A DNA stretch of 64,000 bases from an uncultured Myxococcales bacterium (GTDB taxonomy: Bacteria; Myxococcota_A; UBA9042; CAIXZC01): the NCBI GenBank assembly GCA_903895725.1, contig CAITUV010000043.1, positions 261,298 to 325,297 of the forward strand. Reading direction: 5' to 3'. Within the stretch, counting starts at the first letter, position 1, and the number at the start of each line of letters is the position of its first letter. Below are positions 36,006 through 45,440 of this stretch, in pieces. Made by a program: the position numbers and the translations under genes. The notes below the pieces were generated by a model. That model had not been told where the DNA came from. It was given only the letters and a program-made list of their open reading frames with translations, and searched no databases.

Positions 36006-37294
36006 AGAAGAGTCGGGTTGCGGTGGTCCGCACGTCACCGGCGACGGTGCTTGCAGACTACCATCGCGTCATGAATCTTGCCGGATACCGGGAGGCACTG
36101 GACCCGGGTGCGGACACGGCCCTCAAGGTCAACATCAGCTGGCATTTTTTCTACCCTGGCGCATCGACCACCCCGTGGCAGCTCGACGGCGTGATTCGGG
36201 CGATGAAGAAGGACGGGTTCTCTTCCGACAAGATCCACGCCTGCCACAACCGCACGGTCGTGATTGATGCCCACCTTGGGGAGCGCGAGAACAAGCAACT
36301 TCCCGTGGTGGAGCACCATGGCCTGCGCAACGTCCACCTCTACGAGGGGGGAGAGGAGTGGATTCCGATCCGGGATGCGGTCGGCGATCTGGCGGATCGG
36401 TTCCTCGTGCTCAACGAAGTGTTTCCCGACGGGTTCATGATTCCCAAGCGCTTCATCGGGGAAAACATCGTGCACCTGCCCACGGTCAAGACGCACATCT
36501 TCACGACCACGACCGGTGCCATGAAGAACGCGTTCGGAGGATTGCTCAACGAGCGTCGCCACTGGACCCATCCGGTGATTCATGAAACGCTGGTGGACCT
36601 GCTGATGGTGCAGAAGAAGATCCACTCCGGCCTGTTCGCTGTGATGGACGGGACGTTTGCCGGAGACGGGCCGGGGCCTCGCTGCATGCTCCCGCACGTG
36701 AAGAACGTGCTGCTCGCGTCCGCAGACCAGGTGGCCATCGATGCCGTGGCGGCCAAGCTCATGGGGTTCGACCCGATGGCGGATTTGAAGTTTGTCCGCC
36801 TGGCGCACGAGAAGGGGCTCGGCTGCGGAGACCCACGTGACATCGAGATCGTCGGGGACCTGGATGCGGCCCGTGAGAATTGGAATTTCGTGGGGCCCTT
36901 CGAGAAGATGACGTTTGCCAGCCGGATGCAGCACCTCATCTACTGGGGACCGCTGAAGAAGCCGCTCGAGTGGACCCTGAAGACCGTGCTTGCGCCCTGG
37001 TCTTACGCTGCCAGCGTCCTCTATCACGACTCGTACTGGTATCCGAGGCATCAGCAGCGCATCTCAAAGATCCTGGAGAGCGAGTGGGGGCGGCTGTTTG
37101 CCAACTGGGAGTCGCTGGCCATTCCGGCGGACGACCTGACAACAACGGGGTTCTCCCAGGTGGGAGAGGCTCCGGCGCGGCTCAATCCCGCAACCATGGA
37201 AATGGTCATGCGGTCGCTCAAGGTGCTGGGCGGTGCCATGAAGGAGGCACCCGAGTTCCAGGCCCGGGCCAGGCGGAAAGGTGCGCAGAGGTGA
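36002..37294 (+). CDS. DUF362 domain protein
   Basis: LKVNISWHFFYPGASTTPWQLDGVIRAM, LPTVKTHIFTTTTGAMKNAFGG, DQVAIDAVAAKLMGFDP. Confidence 0.82.
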   Translation: MKKSRVAVVRTSPATVLADYHRVMNLAGYREALDPGADTALKVNISWHFFYPGASTTPWQLDGVIRAMKKDGFSSDKIHACHNRTVVIDAHLGERENKQLPVVEHHGLRNVHLYEGGEEWIPIRDAVGDLADRFLVLNEVFPDGFMIPKRFIGENIVHLPTVKTHIFTTTTGAMKNAFGGLLNERRHWTHPVIHETLVDLLMVQKKIHSGLFAVMDGTFAGDGPGPRCMLPHVKNVLLASADQVAIDAVAAKLMGFDPMADLKFVRLAHEKGLGCGDPRDIEIVGDLDAARENWNFVGPFEKMTFASRMQHLIYWGPLKKPLEWTLKTVLAPWSYAASVLYHDSYWYPRHQQRISKILESEWGRLFANWESLAIPADDLTTTGFSQVGEAPARLNPATMEMVMRSLKVLGGAMKEAPEFQARARRKGAQR

Positions 37295-37347
37295 AGGGGT
37301 GCTGTGAGAGGCCGTCCGGGAGCGGGACAGGCATCGAGCACGGCGGG

Positions 37348-38553
37348 ATGCACGTCGTGTTCGTGCTCGGCGGTCCCTTCCCCCACGGGTCTGCGTACGC
37401 TCAGCGGGTCCACGCTTACGGGCGTGGGCTGGTGGAGCTGGGCAACCGGGTCACGGTGCTGTGCGTTCGAGCGGTGCTGCCTCCCGATCCCTCGGGCAGG
37501 CGGGTGCCGACGGACGGGGTCCTGGACGGCATTGAGTACCGGTGGACTCCGGGGCAGGCGGAGCGGCAGGGCGGCTTCGTCGCAAGGCGTCTGCTGGAGC
37601 TGAAGGGGGCTGTGGAGGGAATCCGGGAGATCGCCCGAAATCGGCGCCAGGGCGGCGTGGATGCCGTGATTTCCTACGTCGTCCCGGGCTGGGTGGACGT
37701 GATGTATCGGGGGGCCTCTCTCCTGGGCCGATTGCCGGTTGCGGCAGAGAAGAACGAGTACCCGTTCCCCGACAGGACGAGGATGTCGGATCGCGTCCGG
37801 GCACGGTTGGAAGAGGCCGTCACCTGGCTGTGCTACGACGGAATCATCGTGATTTCCCAGAGCCTCGAGGAGTACTTCGGCCGTGTGGCCGGGCCCGGGG
37901 CGAAGCTGTTGAGGATCCCGATCCTCGTGGATTTCAACCGGTTTGCTCCCGTGAAGCGGGAACCGAGGAAGGAAGTACGGGTGGCCTATTGCGGCGACCC
38001 GTATGGGAACAAGGATGGTGTGCCGATTCTGCTGGAGGCCTTCGCCCGCATCTCGGCCGAGGTTCCCGATGCACGGCTGTGGATCATCGGGGACTCATTC
38101 GTGCCCGGAGTGCTGGACGGATTGAGGGCAAAGGCGGAGGGATTCGGAATCGGTGGGAGGGTCGTGTTCACGGGCCGCGTGCCGGCAACCGAGGTTCCGC
38201 GGCTGATCGGCGAGGCCGACGTGTTGGCACTGGCGCGGCCCAGCGGTCTGCAGGCTCAGGGGGGATTTCCCACGAAGCTCGGCGAGTACCTGGCCACGGG
38301 AAATCCGGTCGTCGTCACCCGGGTCGGCGAGCTGCAGGAGTGGCTGGAGGACGGACGGGAGGTCTTTTTCTGCGTGCCGGACAGCGTGGACGCGTTTGCC
38401 GACCGGCTGAGGGACGTGCTGATGCTGCCCGACCGGGGACGGAGCGTCGGGCTCCGGGGGCGGGAGAAGGCGCTTGCCTGTTTCGACTACCGGGTTCATG
38501 CCGCGGCACTCGAGCAGTTCCTGCGGTCCCTTGAGAAAGGACGGAAGTCATGA
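37348..38553 (+). CDS. Glycosyltransferase (family 4-like)
   Basis: HVVFVLGGPFPHGSAYAQRVHAYGRGLVELG; KLGEYLATGNPVVVTRVGELQEWL. Alternative GTG at 37291. Confidence 0.88.
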   Translation: MHVVFVLGGPFPHGSAYAQRVHAYGRGLVELGNRVTVLCVRAVLPPDPSGRRVPTDGVLDGIEYRWTPGQAERQGGFVARRLLELKGAVEGIREIARNRRQGGVDAVISYVVPGWVDVMYRGASLLGRLPVAAEKNEYPFPDRTRMSDRVRARLEEAVTWLCYDGIIVISQSLEEYFGRVAGPGAKLLRIPILVDFNRFAPVKREPRKEVRVAYCGDPYGNKDGVPILLEAFARISAEVPDARLWIIGDSFVPGVLDGLRAKAEGFGIGGRVVFTGRVPATEVPRLIGEADVLALARPSGLQAQGGFPTKLGEYLATGNPVVVTRVGELQEWLEDGREVFFCVPDSVDAFADRLRDVLMLPDRGRSVGLRGREKALACFDYRVHAAALEQFLRSLEKGRKS

Positions 38554-39692
38554 GTCGGGCCCTGTCCATCGCATTCGTGAGTCCACATGCGTGGCCCGTG
38601 ATTGCCGGGACGAGCACGAGCCATTTCGGCGGGGCCGAAGTGCAGCAGGTGCTTCTCGCTCGGGCGCTGGTGCGGGCGGGGTGCCGCGTTACGTTCGTCG
38701 TGGACAGGGCCGCATTCTCGAACGGGCCATCACGAGGGACACGGGTATTCGAGGTGGGCGAGCTGAGCGTCGTGGGTTGCCCTTTCCGCTACTTCGGCGG
38801 CCCGAACTGGCGCTTCTTCACGGACACGCCGATGCTGGTGGACACGTTGCGAAGGCTTAAGGTGGACGTCGTCGTGCTCAAGGGGCCCAAGGCCCTGCTC
38901 TTCGGCCTCGGAGTGCACCGCCGAGTGTTTGGAGGCAGGCTGGTGAAGGTGGTGGCAGACGTCACCGACATCTCGGAGCGGGAGCCCGGTTTGACGGCAC
39001 ATCTGTACACGGTCGGCACGCGGTGGATGGATTCCATGGTGTTCCAGACCGAAGAGCAGCGGGTGCAGGGGAAGCGGGTACGGGGGCTCGACGGCGTCGT
39101 GATTCCGAACATGGCGCACGTGCTTCCGGCCGGGATTGCTCCGTTCGGAAAGAAGGATGTGGACGTGCTGTGGGTCGGCTCGTGTGCGCGCGTCAAGCAG
39201 CCGGAGCTCTTCCTTGCACTGGCCGACCGGATGCCCGACATACGCTTCGAGATGATCATGGCGAGGTGCACGGAGCCGGCCTGGCAGGACGAGCTGGTGG
39301 GGCGGGCCACAGGACGGGCCAATCTGCGTTTCTCCGGCCCCGTGCCCTACGAGGAGGCATTCCGCCGGTTTTCGGCTGCGCGACTGGTGGCGAGCACGTC
39401 CCATAACGAGGGGTTTCCCAACGTGTTCCTGCAGGCCTGGCAGCTCGGAATTCCGGTGGTAAGCCTGCGGGTGGACCCGGGCGGGGTCATCGTGTCGCAC
39501 CACCTGGGTCGGGTCGCTGACGGGACCGTGGAGGGGATGGCAGGAGCAATTCGGGAGCTTCTTTCCGACGAGAGGGAGAGGGAGGCCGCCGGGCGGCGTG
39601 CCGTCGAGTACGTGGAGCGCCGTCACTCCGCATCGGCCGTGGCGGGAAGCTACCTCGAGCTGTTCCGCAGACTCGTGGGGGAGGAGGCATGA
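38550..39692 (+). CDS. Glycosyltransferase (family 4-like)
   Basis: HFGGAEVQQVLLARALVRAG; STSHNEGFPNVFLQAWQLGIPVVSLRVDPGG. Confidence 0.9.
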   Translation: MSRALSIAFVSPHAWPVIAGTSTSHFGGAEVQQVLLARALVRAGCRVTFVVDRAAFSNGPSRGTRVFEVGELSVVGCPFRYFGGPNWRFFTDTPMLVDTLRRLKVDVVVLKGPKALLFGLGVHRRVFGGRLVKVVADVTDISEREPGLTAHLYTVGTRWMDSMVFQTEEQRVQGKRVRGLDGVVIPNMAHVLPAGIAPFGKKDVDVLWVGSCARVKQPELFLALADRMPDIRFEMIMARCTEPAWQDELVGRATGRANLRFSGPVPYEEAFRRFSAARLVASTSHNEGFPNVFLQAWQLGIPVVSLRVDPGGVIVSHHLGRVADGTVEGMAGAIRELLSDEREREAAGRRAVEYVERRHSASAVAGSYLELFRRLVGEEA

Positions 39693-40792
39693 AGGTCCTC
39701 ATTGCCACACCGGATCTCTCCATGCAGGGGGGAGTCGCCAATTTCTTCCGCACCATCCGTCCGTTCCTCGGGAAGGACGTGGAGTTTTTCACCCTGGGCT
39801 CGCGCAGCGGGGAGGAGTCTCGCCGCAAGACGGTGGGGCGGATGGTGGCAGACTGGGGGCGCTTCGTCTCCAGGTTGCGGGCGGAGCACCATGACGTGGT
39901 GCACCTGAATCCCTCCTTCGTGCCAAAGGCGCTCGTGCGCGACGGAGTGTTCGTCCTGCTGGCAGCGCTATCCGGCGCACGCATCCTGGTCTTCTTCCAC
40001 GGGTGGGACGTGGGGTTGCAGGGGAGGGTCAACGGGCTCCTTGCAGCCTTGTTCCGGACTGCCTACTTCCGGGCCGATTCGGTGGCCGTGCTGGCGTCCC
40101 GGTTCGGCGATTTCCTGAAGGATTCCGGTTACCGGAGGCCCGTGATCGTGGAGACCACGGCAGTCGACGAGGAGGTCTTTCAGATCCCGGAGGACAAGCT
40201 CCTGCGACGCAGCGGAAATGGGAAGACCGGGAGGGATGTCAAGGTCCTGTACCTCAGCCGAATCGAGGCCGCCAAGGGGGTGTTCACTGCGCTGGACGCC
40301 TTCGCCCGGGTGCGTGCGCGATTTCCGAAGGTGCGCCTGCTGGTGGCGGGGGAAGGGCCGGACCTCGAGCGGGCCAGGAGGCAGGTGAGCGATCAGGGAA
40401 TCGAGGGCGTGGAGTTCTTCGGGTACGTGCGGGGAGCCGACAAGGAGCGGCTCTTCCTGGAGTCGGACATCTACCTCTTTCCGACCTTCTACCCGGAGGG
40501 GCTGCCCATCTCCCTGATCGAGGCCATGGCCTACGGGATGCCGGCCATCACGAGGCCGGCCGGCGGCGTGGCCGACTTCTTTGAGAACGAGCGGATGGGG
40601 TACCTGTCCGACTCGAGGGATGGCGAGGTGTTTGCCGGGATGCTGGAGAAACTGGTGAGCGACCCGGAGCTGAGAAGGTCGATGGGGACATATAATCGCC
40701 GCTATGCTGCGGCACGGTTTGCCGCATCGCTCGTGGCGGGGCGGCTGATCGAAACATACGGGAGGCTGGTGTCGGGTGCACGAGCTGATTGA
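39689..40792 (+). CDS. Glycosyltransferase (family 4-like)
   Basis: LYLSRIEAAKGVFTALDAFARV; LLVAGEGPDLERA; PTFYPEGLPISLIEAMAYGMPAITRPAGGVAD. Confidence 0.93.
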   Translation: MKVLIATPDLSMQGGVANFFRTIRPFLGKDVEFFTLGSRSGEESRRKTVGRMVADWGRFVSRLRAEHHDVVHLNPSFVPKALVRDGVFVLLAALSGARILVFFHGWDVGLQGRVNGLLAALFRTAYFRADSVAVLASRFGDFLKDSGYRRPVIVETTAVDEEVFQIPEDKLLRRSGNGKTGRDVKVLYLSRIEAAKGVFTALDAFARVRARFPKVRLLVAGEGPDLERARRQVSDQGIEGVEFFGYVRGADKERLFLESDIYLFPTFYPEGLPISLIEAMAYGMPAITRPAGGVADFFENERMGYLSDSRDGEVFAGMLEKLVSDPELRRSMGTYNRRYAAARFAASLVAGRLIETYGRLVSGARAD

Positions 40793-41996
40793 GCATTTCT
40801 GCCTGCGTCGGGATCTGTCGACCAACGATCCCTACGATGTGTGGGCCGCCCGGCCCGGCCAGTGGGCGAGGCGTCTCTTTCATGTCACTCCGGCGCTGGG
40901 AGTCGTGCCGGCAGCGGCACTGACCGGGCTCGATCTGCTTCTGGACCCGGCCAGGGGACGAGTGTATCGAAAGAGGGAGTATCCGGCGGCCAGGGCCCAT
41001 GCAGCACTGGCCTTGATCCCCGGTGTGGAGCGGTCCGACGTCCGGGAAACGACGGCGTGCCTGGAGCACCTGAGCTGGCTCTCGAACAACTTCTCCAAGG
41101 GCTGGGAGGGAATAGGGTGGGGGGTCGGCTTTCCCTTCTCCGTGGATGCCGACCTCAGCTACCCCGCGGATACTCCGTACACCACGGTCACTGCTTACCC
41201 GCTGGAGGCATTCTGCGAGTATCGTCGGGTCACGGCAGATACCCGATTCGACGAGGTGATTGCCCAGGTCGGACGCTTCTTCTGGAAGGCCATTCCGGTC
41301 CTCGAGGAGGATGCTGTCGCGATGGCGACGGCCTATGGTCCCCTGAGGGATCGGGTCGTCACCAACGCCGTCTCCTACACGATGTTTGCGCATGCGATGC
41401 TGCACCGGGCATGCGGCGGAGCGGAGGGGGAGGACAATGTCGCCAGGGTCGGCAAGCTGTACGAGTTCATCCGCCGGGAGCAGAGGCCCGACGGGAGCTG
41501 GATGTATTCGCCCCGGGGCCGCTCGTTCATCGACTGCTTCCACACGTGCATCGTGCTGAAGAACCTGGTCAAGACCGATGCCATCGTTCCGCTCGGTTCG
41601 TGCGCCGAGGTGGTGCGTCGCGGATATGACTACCTCGGGAAGACGATGTTCGATGAGCGGGCGGGGCTGTTCCGGCGTTTCGCAGTCAGCCGTCGACCCT
41701 CACTGGTCGCCTTTGACCTCTACGACAATGCGGAGGCGCTCGGACTGGCGGTGATGATGGGAGACCTGCCGCTTGCCCGAACGCTCGATGCGGCTGTGCA
41801 GCGGCGGTTTGTCGAAGGAATGGACGTTTTCTCCAGGGTCAGTATCCTGGGCCATCGCATGCTGAGAAACACGCTGCGATGGGCGGTCATGCCGTACCTG
41901 AATGCGCTTGCACATCTGCGGCAGGCGGAATCGAGCTCGAGCGGGGCCAAAGGGTCCCCGGGGGGAGGAATTGATGGAAGAGAGCACCATTCGTGA
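40776..41996 (+). CDS. Hypothetical alpha/alpha-toroid-like protein in sugar cluster
   Basis: GTG start overlapping previous gene by 17 nt; repeated helical pattern, KLYEFIRREQRPDGSWMYSPRGRSFIDCFHTCIVLKNL; no family recognised with confidence. Confidence 0.7.
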   Translation: MHELIEHFCLRRDLSTNDPYDVWAARPGQWARRLFHVTPALGVVPAAALTGLDLLLDPARGRVYRKREYPAARAHAALALIPGVERSDVRETTACLEHLSWLSNNFSKGWEGIGWGVGFPFSVDADLSYPADTPYTTVTAYPLEAFCEYRRVTADTRFDEVIAQVGRFFWKAIPVLEEDAVAMATAYGPLRDRVVTNAVSYTMFAHAMLHRACGGAEGEDNVARVGKLYEFIRREQRPDGSWMYSPRGRSFIDCFHTCIVLKNLVKTDAIVPLGSCAEVVRRGYDYLGKTMFDERAGLFRRFAVSRRPSLVAFDLYDNAEALGLAVMMGDLPLARTLDAAVQRRFVEGMDVFSRVSILGHRMLRNTLRWAVMPYLNALAHLRQAESSSSGAKGSPGGGIDGREHHS

Positions 41997-42816
41997 TTTC
42001 TGGGCCGCACACCCTTGCGGCGAGGTCCTGGTCGGCGGAATCCAGGGTGACTACGAGCGGTTCTTCAGGGAGTACGACGAGTACCGCTACAAGCACTTGG
42101 ACCACATACCGGGCTGCCTGGACCGGATTCCATTTGCCGGCAAGAAGGTCCTGGAGATCGGGCTCGGGCTGGGGGCGGACAGCGAGCAGATCATCCGCCG
42201 CGGCGGCCGGTTCAGCGGTCTGGACCTCACCCGGGAGTCGATCGAGCGGGTGGAAACCCGGTTCCGGCTTCGCGGGCTGAAGTACGACGACTTGAAGGTC
42301 GGCAGCGCATTGCGGATTCCGTTCGAGGACAACACCTTCGACATCGTATTCTCGCACGGCGTCCTCCACCATATTCCGGACATCAGGACGGCACAGCGGG
42401 AGATCGCTCGAGTCCTGAAGCCCGGCGGCATGCTGGTCGCGATGCTGTATGCGAAGTACTCGCTCAACTATCTCGTGTCCATCAGTGTGGCGCGGCGGGC
42501 GGCACTGGCCGCCTTGTACGCGTTGCGGCTGAACCCGGGGGGCAAGGTCGGGAAGCACGTGGAGAACGCCCGCCGCCTGGGGCTGCTGGAGTATCTCAAG
42601 GAGGAGAACTTCCTCGGGCCGAACACGGACGGTCCGGAGAACCCCTACTCGAAGGTCTACGACGTGCCGGAGGTGCGGCGAGATTTCGAGAATTTCGAGG
42701 TGGTGAAGACCTACAAGAACTGCATGCACGCGCCGCCTTTCCCGGTGAAGCTGCTTCCGCTGGGAGGGCTGCTCGGCTGGTGCCTCTGGGCGCACATGGT
42801 TCCGAGAGGGAAGTAG
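41974..42816 (+). CDS. Class I SAM-dependent methyltransferase
   Basis: KKVLEIGLGLGADSEQIIRRGGRFSGLDLT; FSHGVLHHIPDIRTAQREIARVLKPGGMLVAMLY. Confidence 0.92.
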   Translation: MEESTIRDFWAAHPCGEVLVGGIQGDYERFFREYDEYRYKHLDHIPGCLDRIPFAGKKVLEIGLGLGADSEQIIRRGGRFSGLDLTRESIERVETRFRLRGLKYDDLKVGSALRIPFEDNTFDIVFSHGVLHHIPDIRTAQREIARVLKPGGMLVAMLYAKYSLNYLVSISVARRAALAALYALRLNPGGKVGKHVENARRLGLLEYLKEENFLGPNTDGPENPYSKVYDVPEVRRDFENFEVVKTYKNCMHAPPFPVKLLPLGGLLGWCLWAHMVPRGK

Positions 42817-43335
42817 ATGGGCATGCTTCGAAAGCTGGCTCTGGCAGGCTACTACGGGCTGGTGTCACACCTGCCTCACTCGCGGTACGTGATGCTTTTC
42901 AATCGAGTGCGATGCTGGTATGTGGCCCGGGTGCTGGGCGTGCTGGAGGCGGACCCGGGCAACTTCGTGGAGCCTGGGGTCTACCTCTCGGACGGCACGA
43001 CCGTGCGCATCGGGAAGTGCTGCCAGATCAACGAGAACGTGTTCATCCAGGGAGCACGCATCGGGTCGTTCGTGATGCTGGCCCCGGGGGTGGCCATCTT
43101 GAGCCGGAGCCACCGTTTCGACAGGAAGGACGTGCCCATGGTCCTGCAGGGTGAGGAGGCGCCTGCGCCGCCGGTCATCGAGGATGACGTGTGGATCGGG
43201 CGCAATGCCGTGGTCATGCCCGGCGTCCGCATCGGCCGCGGAGCCATCGTGGGAGCAGGTGCCGTGGTGACCCGGGACGTGGAGCCGGGAGCCATCGTCG
43301 GCGGAGTGCCGGCCGTCTTGATCAGGAACAGGTAA
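42817..43335 (+). CDS. Left-handed beta-helix acyltransferase (hexapeptide family)
   Basis: IEDDVWIGRNAVVMPGVRIGRGAIVGAGAVVTRDVEPGAIVGGVPAVLIRNR. Confidence 0.92.
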   Translation: MGMLRKLALAGYYGLVSHLPHSRYVMLFNRVRCWYVARVLGVLEADPGNFVEPGVYLSDGTTVRIGKCCQINENVFIQGARIGSFVMLAPGVAILSRSHRFDRKDVPMVLQGEEAPAPPVIEDDVWIGRNAVVMPGVRIGRGAIVGAGAVVTRDVEPGAIVGGVPAVLIRNR

Positions 43336-45209
43336 TGTGCGGGATCCTGGGGGCCGTCAACCTGCCGTTTCGAGACGAGGTGCTCGGCAGCATTGCGCAC
43401 CGGGGGCCGGACGACCACGGGCTCGTGTCAGTGGAGGTCGGCGGCTGCCGGGTCTGGCTGGGGCACCGGCGGCTTTCCATCGTGGACCTGTCTGCGGCAG
43501 GCGCCCAGCCGATGTCCACTCCGGATGGAAGATACCACCTGATCTACAACGGCGAGGTCTATAATCACGAGGAGCTTCGGGCCGGATGCGGTGGCGTATC
43601 GTTTCGAGGTCACTCGGATACCGAGACCATTCTCCACCACCTGGCCCGGCGCTGGCGGGACGGGCTTTGCGACCTCAACGGGATCTTTGCGATGGCGCTG
43701 GTGGACGAACCTCGGCAACGGATGCTGCTGGCCCGGGATCCGTTCGGGGTCAAGCCGCTTTACTACGTGATGACGGGGCAGGGGCTGGCCTTCTCGTCGG
43801 AGATGCGGCCCCTTCGAATGTTGGTGGACGACGAGCCGGATCCGGAGGGAATCGCTGAGGTCCTGAGGCTGCGCTTCTCTCCTTCGCCGCACACGATCTA
43901 CCGGCGCATACGGAAGGTCCCGCCAGGGTTTGCGCTGGAAGTGGATCTGTCGGGACAGGCTCCTCGGATCGTGTCTGCCGGAGAATCCGGAGCGGGAGGC
44001 AGTCAGTCATGCCAGGAGGGGAGCTTCTACTCCTGGCCAGCCCCGCTGCGGGCCGGCATGGCCTGGAGCCAGGCACTGGAGCGGTACTCGACGCTGTTCC
44101 CGCAGGCGGTGGAGCGGCAGCTCATGTCCGACGTGGAAGTGGGCATCCTGCTGAGCGGCGGAGTGGATTCGGCGCTGGTGGCTCAAGCGGCGAGTCGGCG
44201 GGCCAGCTACCGGATGAAGGCGTTCACCGTGGGCTTCCACGGCAACGAGCGGGAGGACGAGGTCGCTGATGCGGCGGAGACGGCTGCCGTGCTCGGAATG
44301 GAGCACCACGTGGTCCGTATCGGCTGGGATGATTTCCTGCGCGATCTTCGGGAGTGCGTGCGCATCGTGGAGGAGCCGCTGGCGACGACATCGCTGCTGC
44401 CGATGCATCACCTGTCGCGCATGGCTGCCGGGCAGGTGAAGGTCGTGCTGTCGGGGCAGGGAGCGGACGAGCCGCTGGGCGGGTACGGGCGATACCGGGG
44501 TGAGGTGCTGGCACGTTTCGTTCCTCCCCTGCTTGCGCGTGCGATGCGGTGGCCCGTCGGTCTTCTCGGGGTGCGGAACGACCAGGTCGTTCGGGGGCTC
44601 AAGGCCCTGGGCTCCCGCTCCTACCTGGACCGGCTGGTGGCGACCTACGAGGTCTTTGGCGCACAGGAAGTAGAGCGGCTGGTGGGAGTGCGAGATACCC
44701 GGGCGGTTTCGAAGCTTGGGGCCACGCTGCAGCGTCTCGGTCTGGACGGACGCTTCGAGCCTGTCGAGCGGATGATGTCGATGGACATGCGCCTGGACAT
44801 GGCGGACGACCTGCTGCTCTACACGGACAAGATTACGATGCACCATTCCCTGGAGTGCCGAGTGCCCCTGCTGGATCACGATCTGGTGCGGTTCATCGAG
44901 TCTCTGCCGGCGGACTACCGGGTGCGTCTGTCGGGCGGGAAGATCATTCATCGGGCGTATGCCCGCTCGGTGCTGCCGCTCCGCATCGTGGAGCGGAAGA
45001 AGAAGGGGTTCCTGTCGCCGACTGGGCGTTGGTTCGGGCGGCGGGGGCCGGTGCGGGACATCCTGCTGGCGCGGGGAACGAGGTTCTCCTCGTACTTTGA
45101 CCTTGCCGAGGTGGAGCGGGTGCTCGAGCGCCAGGAGGCGGGGTGGAACCGGGAGCGCCACATCTTCCTTCTGCTGAGCCTGTTCCATCTGCTGGACGAG
45201 GAGAGGTGA
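43335..45209 (+). CDS. Asparagine synthase (glutamine-hydrolysing) family protein
   Basis: MCGILGAVN, IAHRGPDDHG, HLIYNGEVYNHEEL, VGILLSGGVDSALVA, VVLSGQGADEPLGGY. Confidence 0.93.
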   Translation: MCGILGAVNLPFRDEVLGSIAHRGPDDHGLVSVEVGGCRVWLGHRRLSIVDLSAAGAQPMSTPDGRYHLIYNGEVYNHEELRAGCGGVSFRGHSDTETILHHLARRWRDGLCDLNGIFAMALVDEPRQRMLLARDPFGVKPLYYVMTGQGLAFSSEMRPLRMLVDDEPDPEGIAEVLRLRFSPSPHTIYRRIRKVPPGFALEVDLSGQAPRIVSAGESGAGGSQSCQEGSFYSWPAPLRAGMAWSQALERYSTLFPQAVERQLMSDVEVGILLSGGVDSALVAQAASRRASYRMKAFTVGFHGNEREDEVADAAETAAVLGMEHHVVRIGWDDFLRDLRECVRIVEEPLATTSLLPMHHLSRMAAGQVKVVLSGQGADEPLGGYGRYRGEVLARFVPPLLARAMRWPVGLLGVRNDQVVRGLKALGSRSYLDRLVATYEVFGAQEVERLVGVRDTRAVSKLGATLQRLGLDGRFEPVERMMSMDMRLDMADDLLLYTDKITMHHSLECRVPLLDHDLVRFIESLPADYRVRLSGGKIIHRAYARSVLPLRIVERKKKGFLSPTGRWFGRRGPVRDILLARGTRFSSYFDLAEVERVLERQEAGWNRERHIFLLLSLFHLLDEER

Positions 45210-45210
45210 C

Positions 45211-45413
45211 ATGGGGAGAGTGGAGCGGACGATCGTCCCGGTAGTCCCCGCACACCGCTTCGATCTCGACGGTTCCGTGGCGCGGGTCGGTTTCTCGAGC
45301 GAACCAATCCGAGGCTGCGCACCGCGGGACGGGGAGACGGCTTCGTCGAGGAGTGGCGTGACGAGGAGGTCGCCTTGCTCAAGCAGCGCCGGCCTGATAT
45401 GCTCTTCGTCTGA
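45211..45413 (+). pseudogene. Possible frameshifted small ORF between asparagine-synthase-like and wecB-like genes
   Basis: ATG after GAGGAGAGG gives MGRVERTIVPVVPAHRFDLDGSVAR; from about 45275 another frame reads RFLERTNPRLRTAGRGDGFVEEWRDEEVALLKQRRPDMLFV-stop with high GC3. The alternative is an intact 77-aa ORF 45211..45444. Confidence 0.35.
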
Positions 45414-45440
45414 AGTCCTTGGTGTGAGGCTGATAACACC

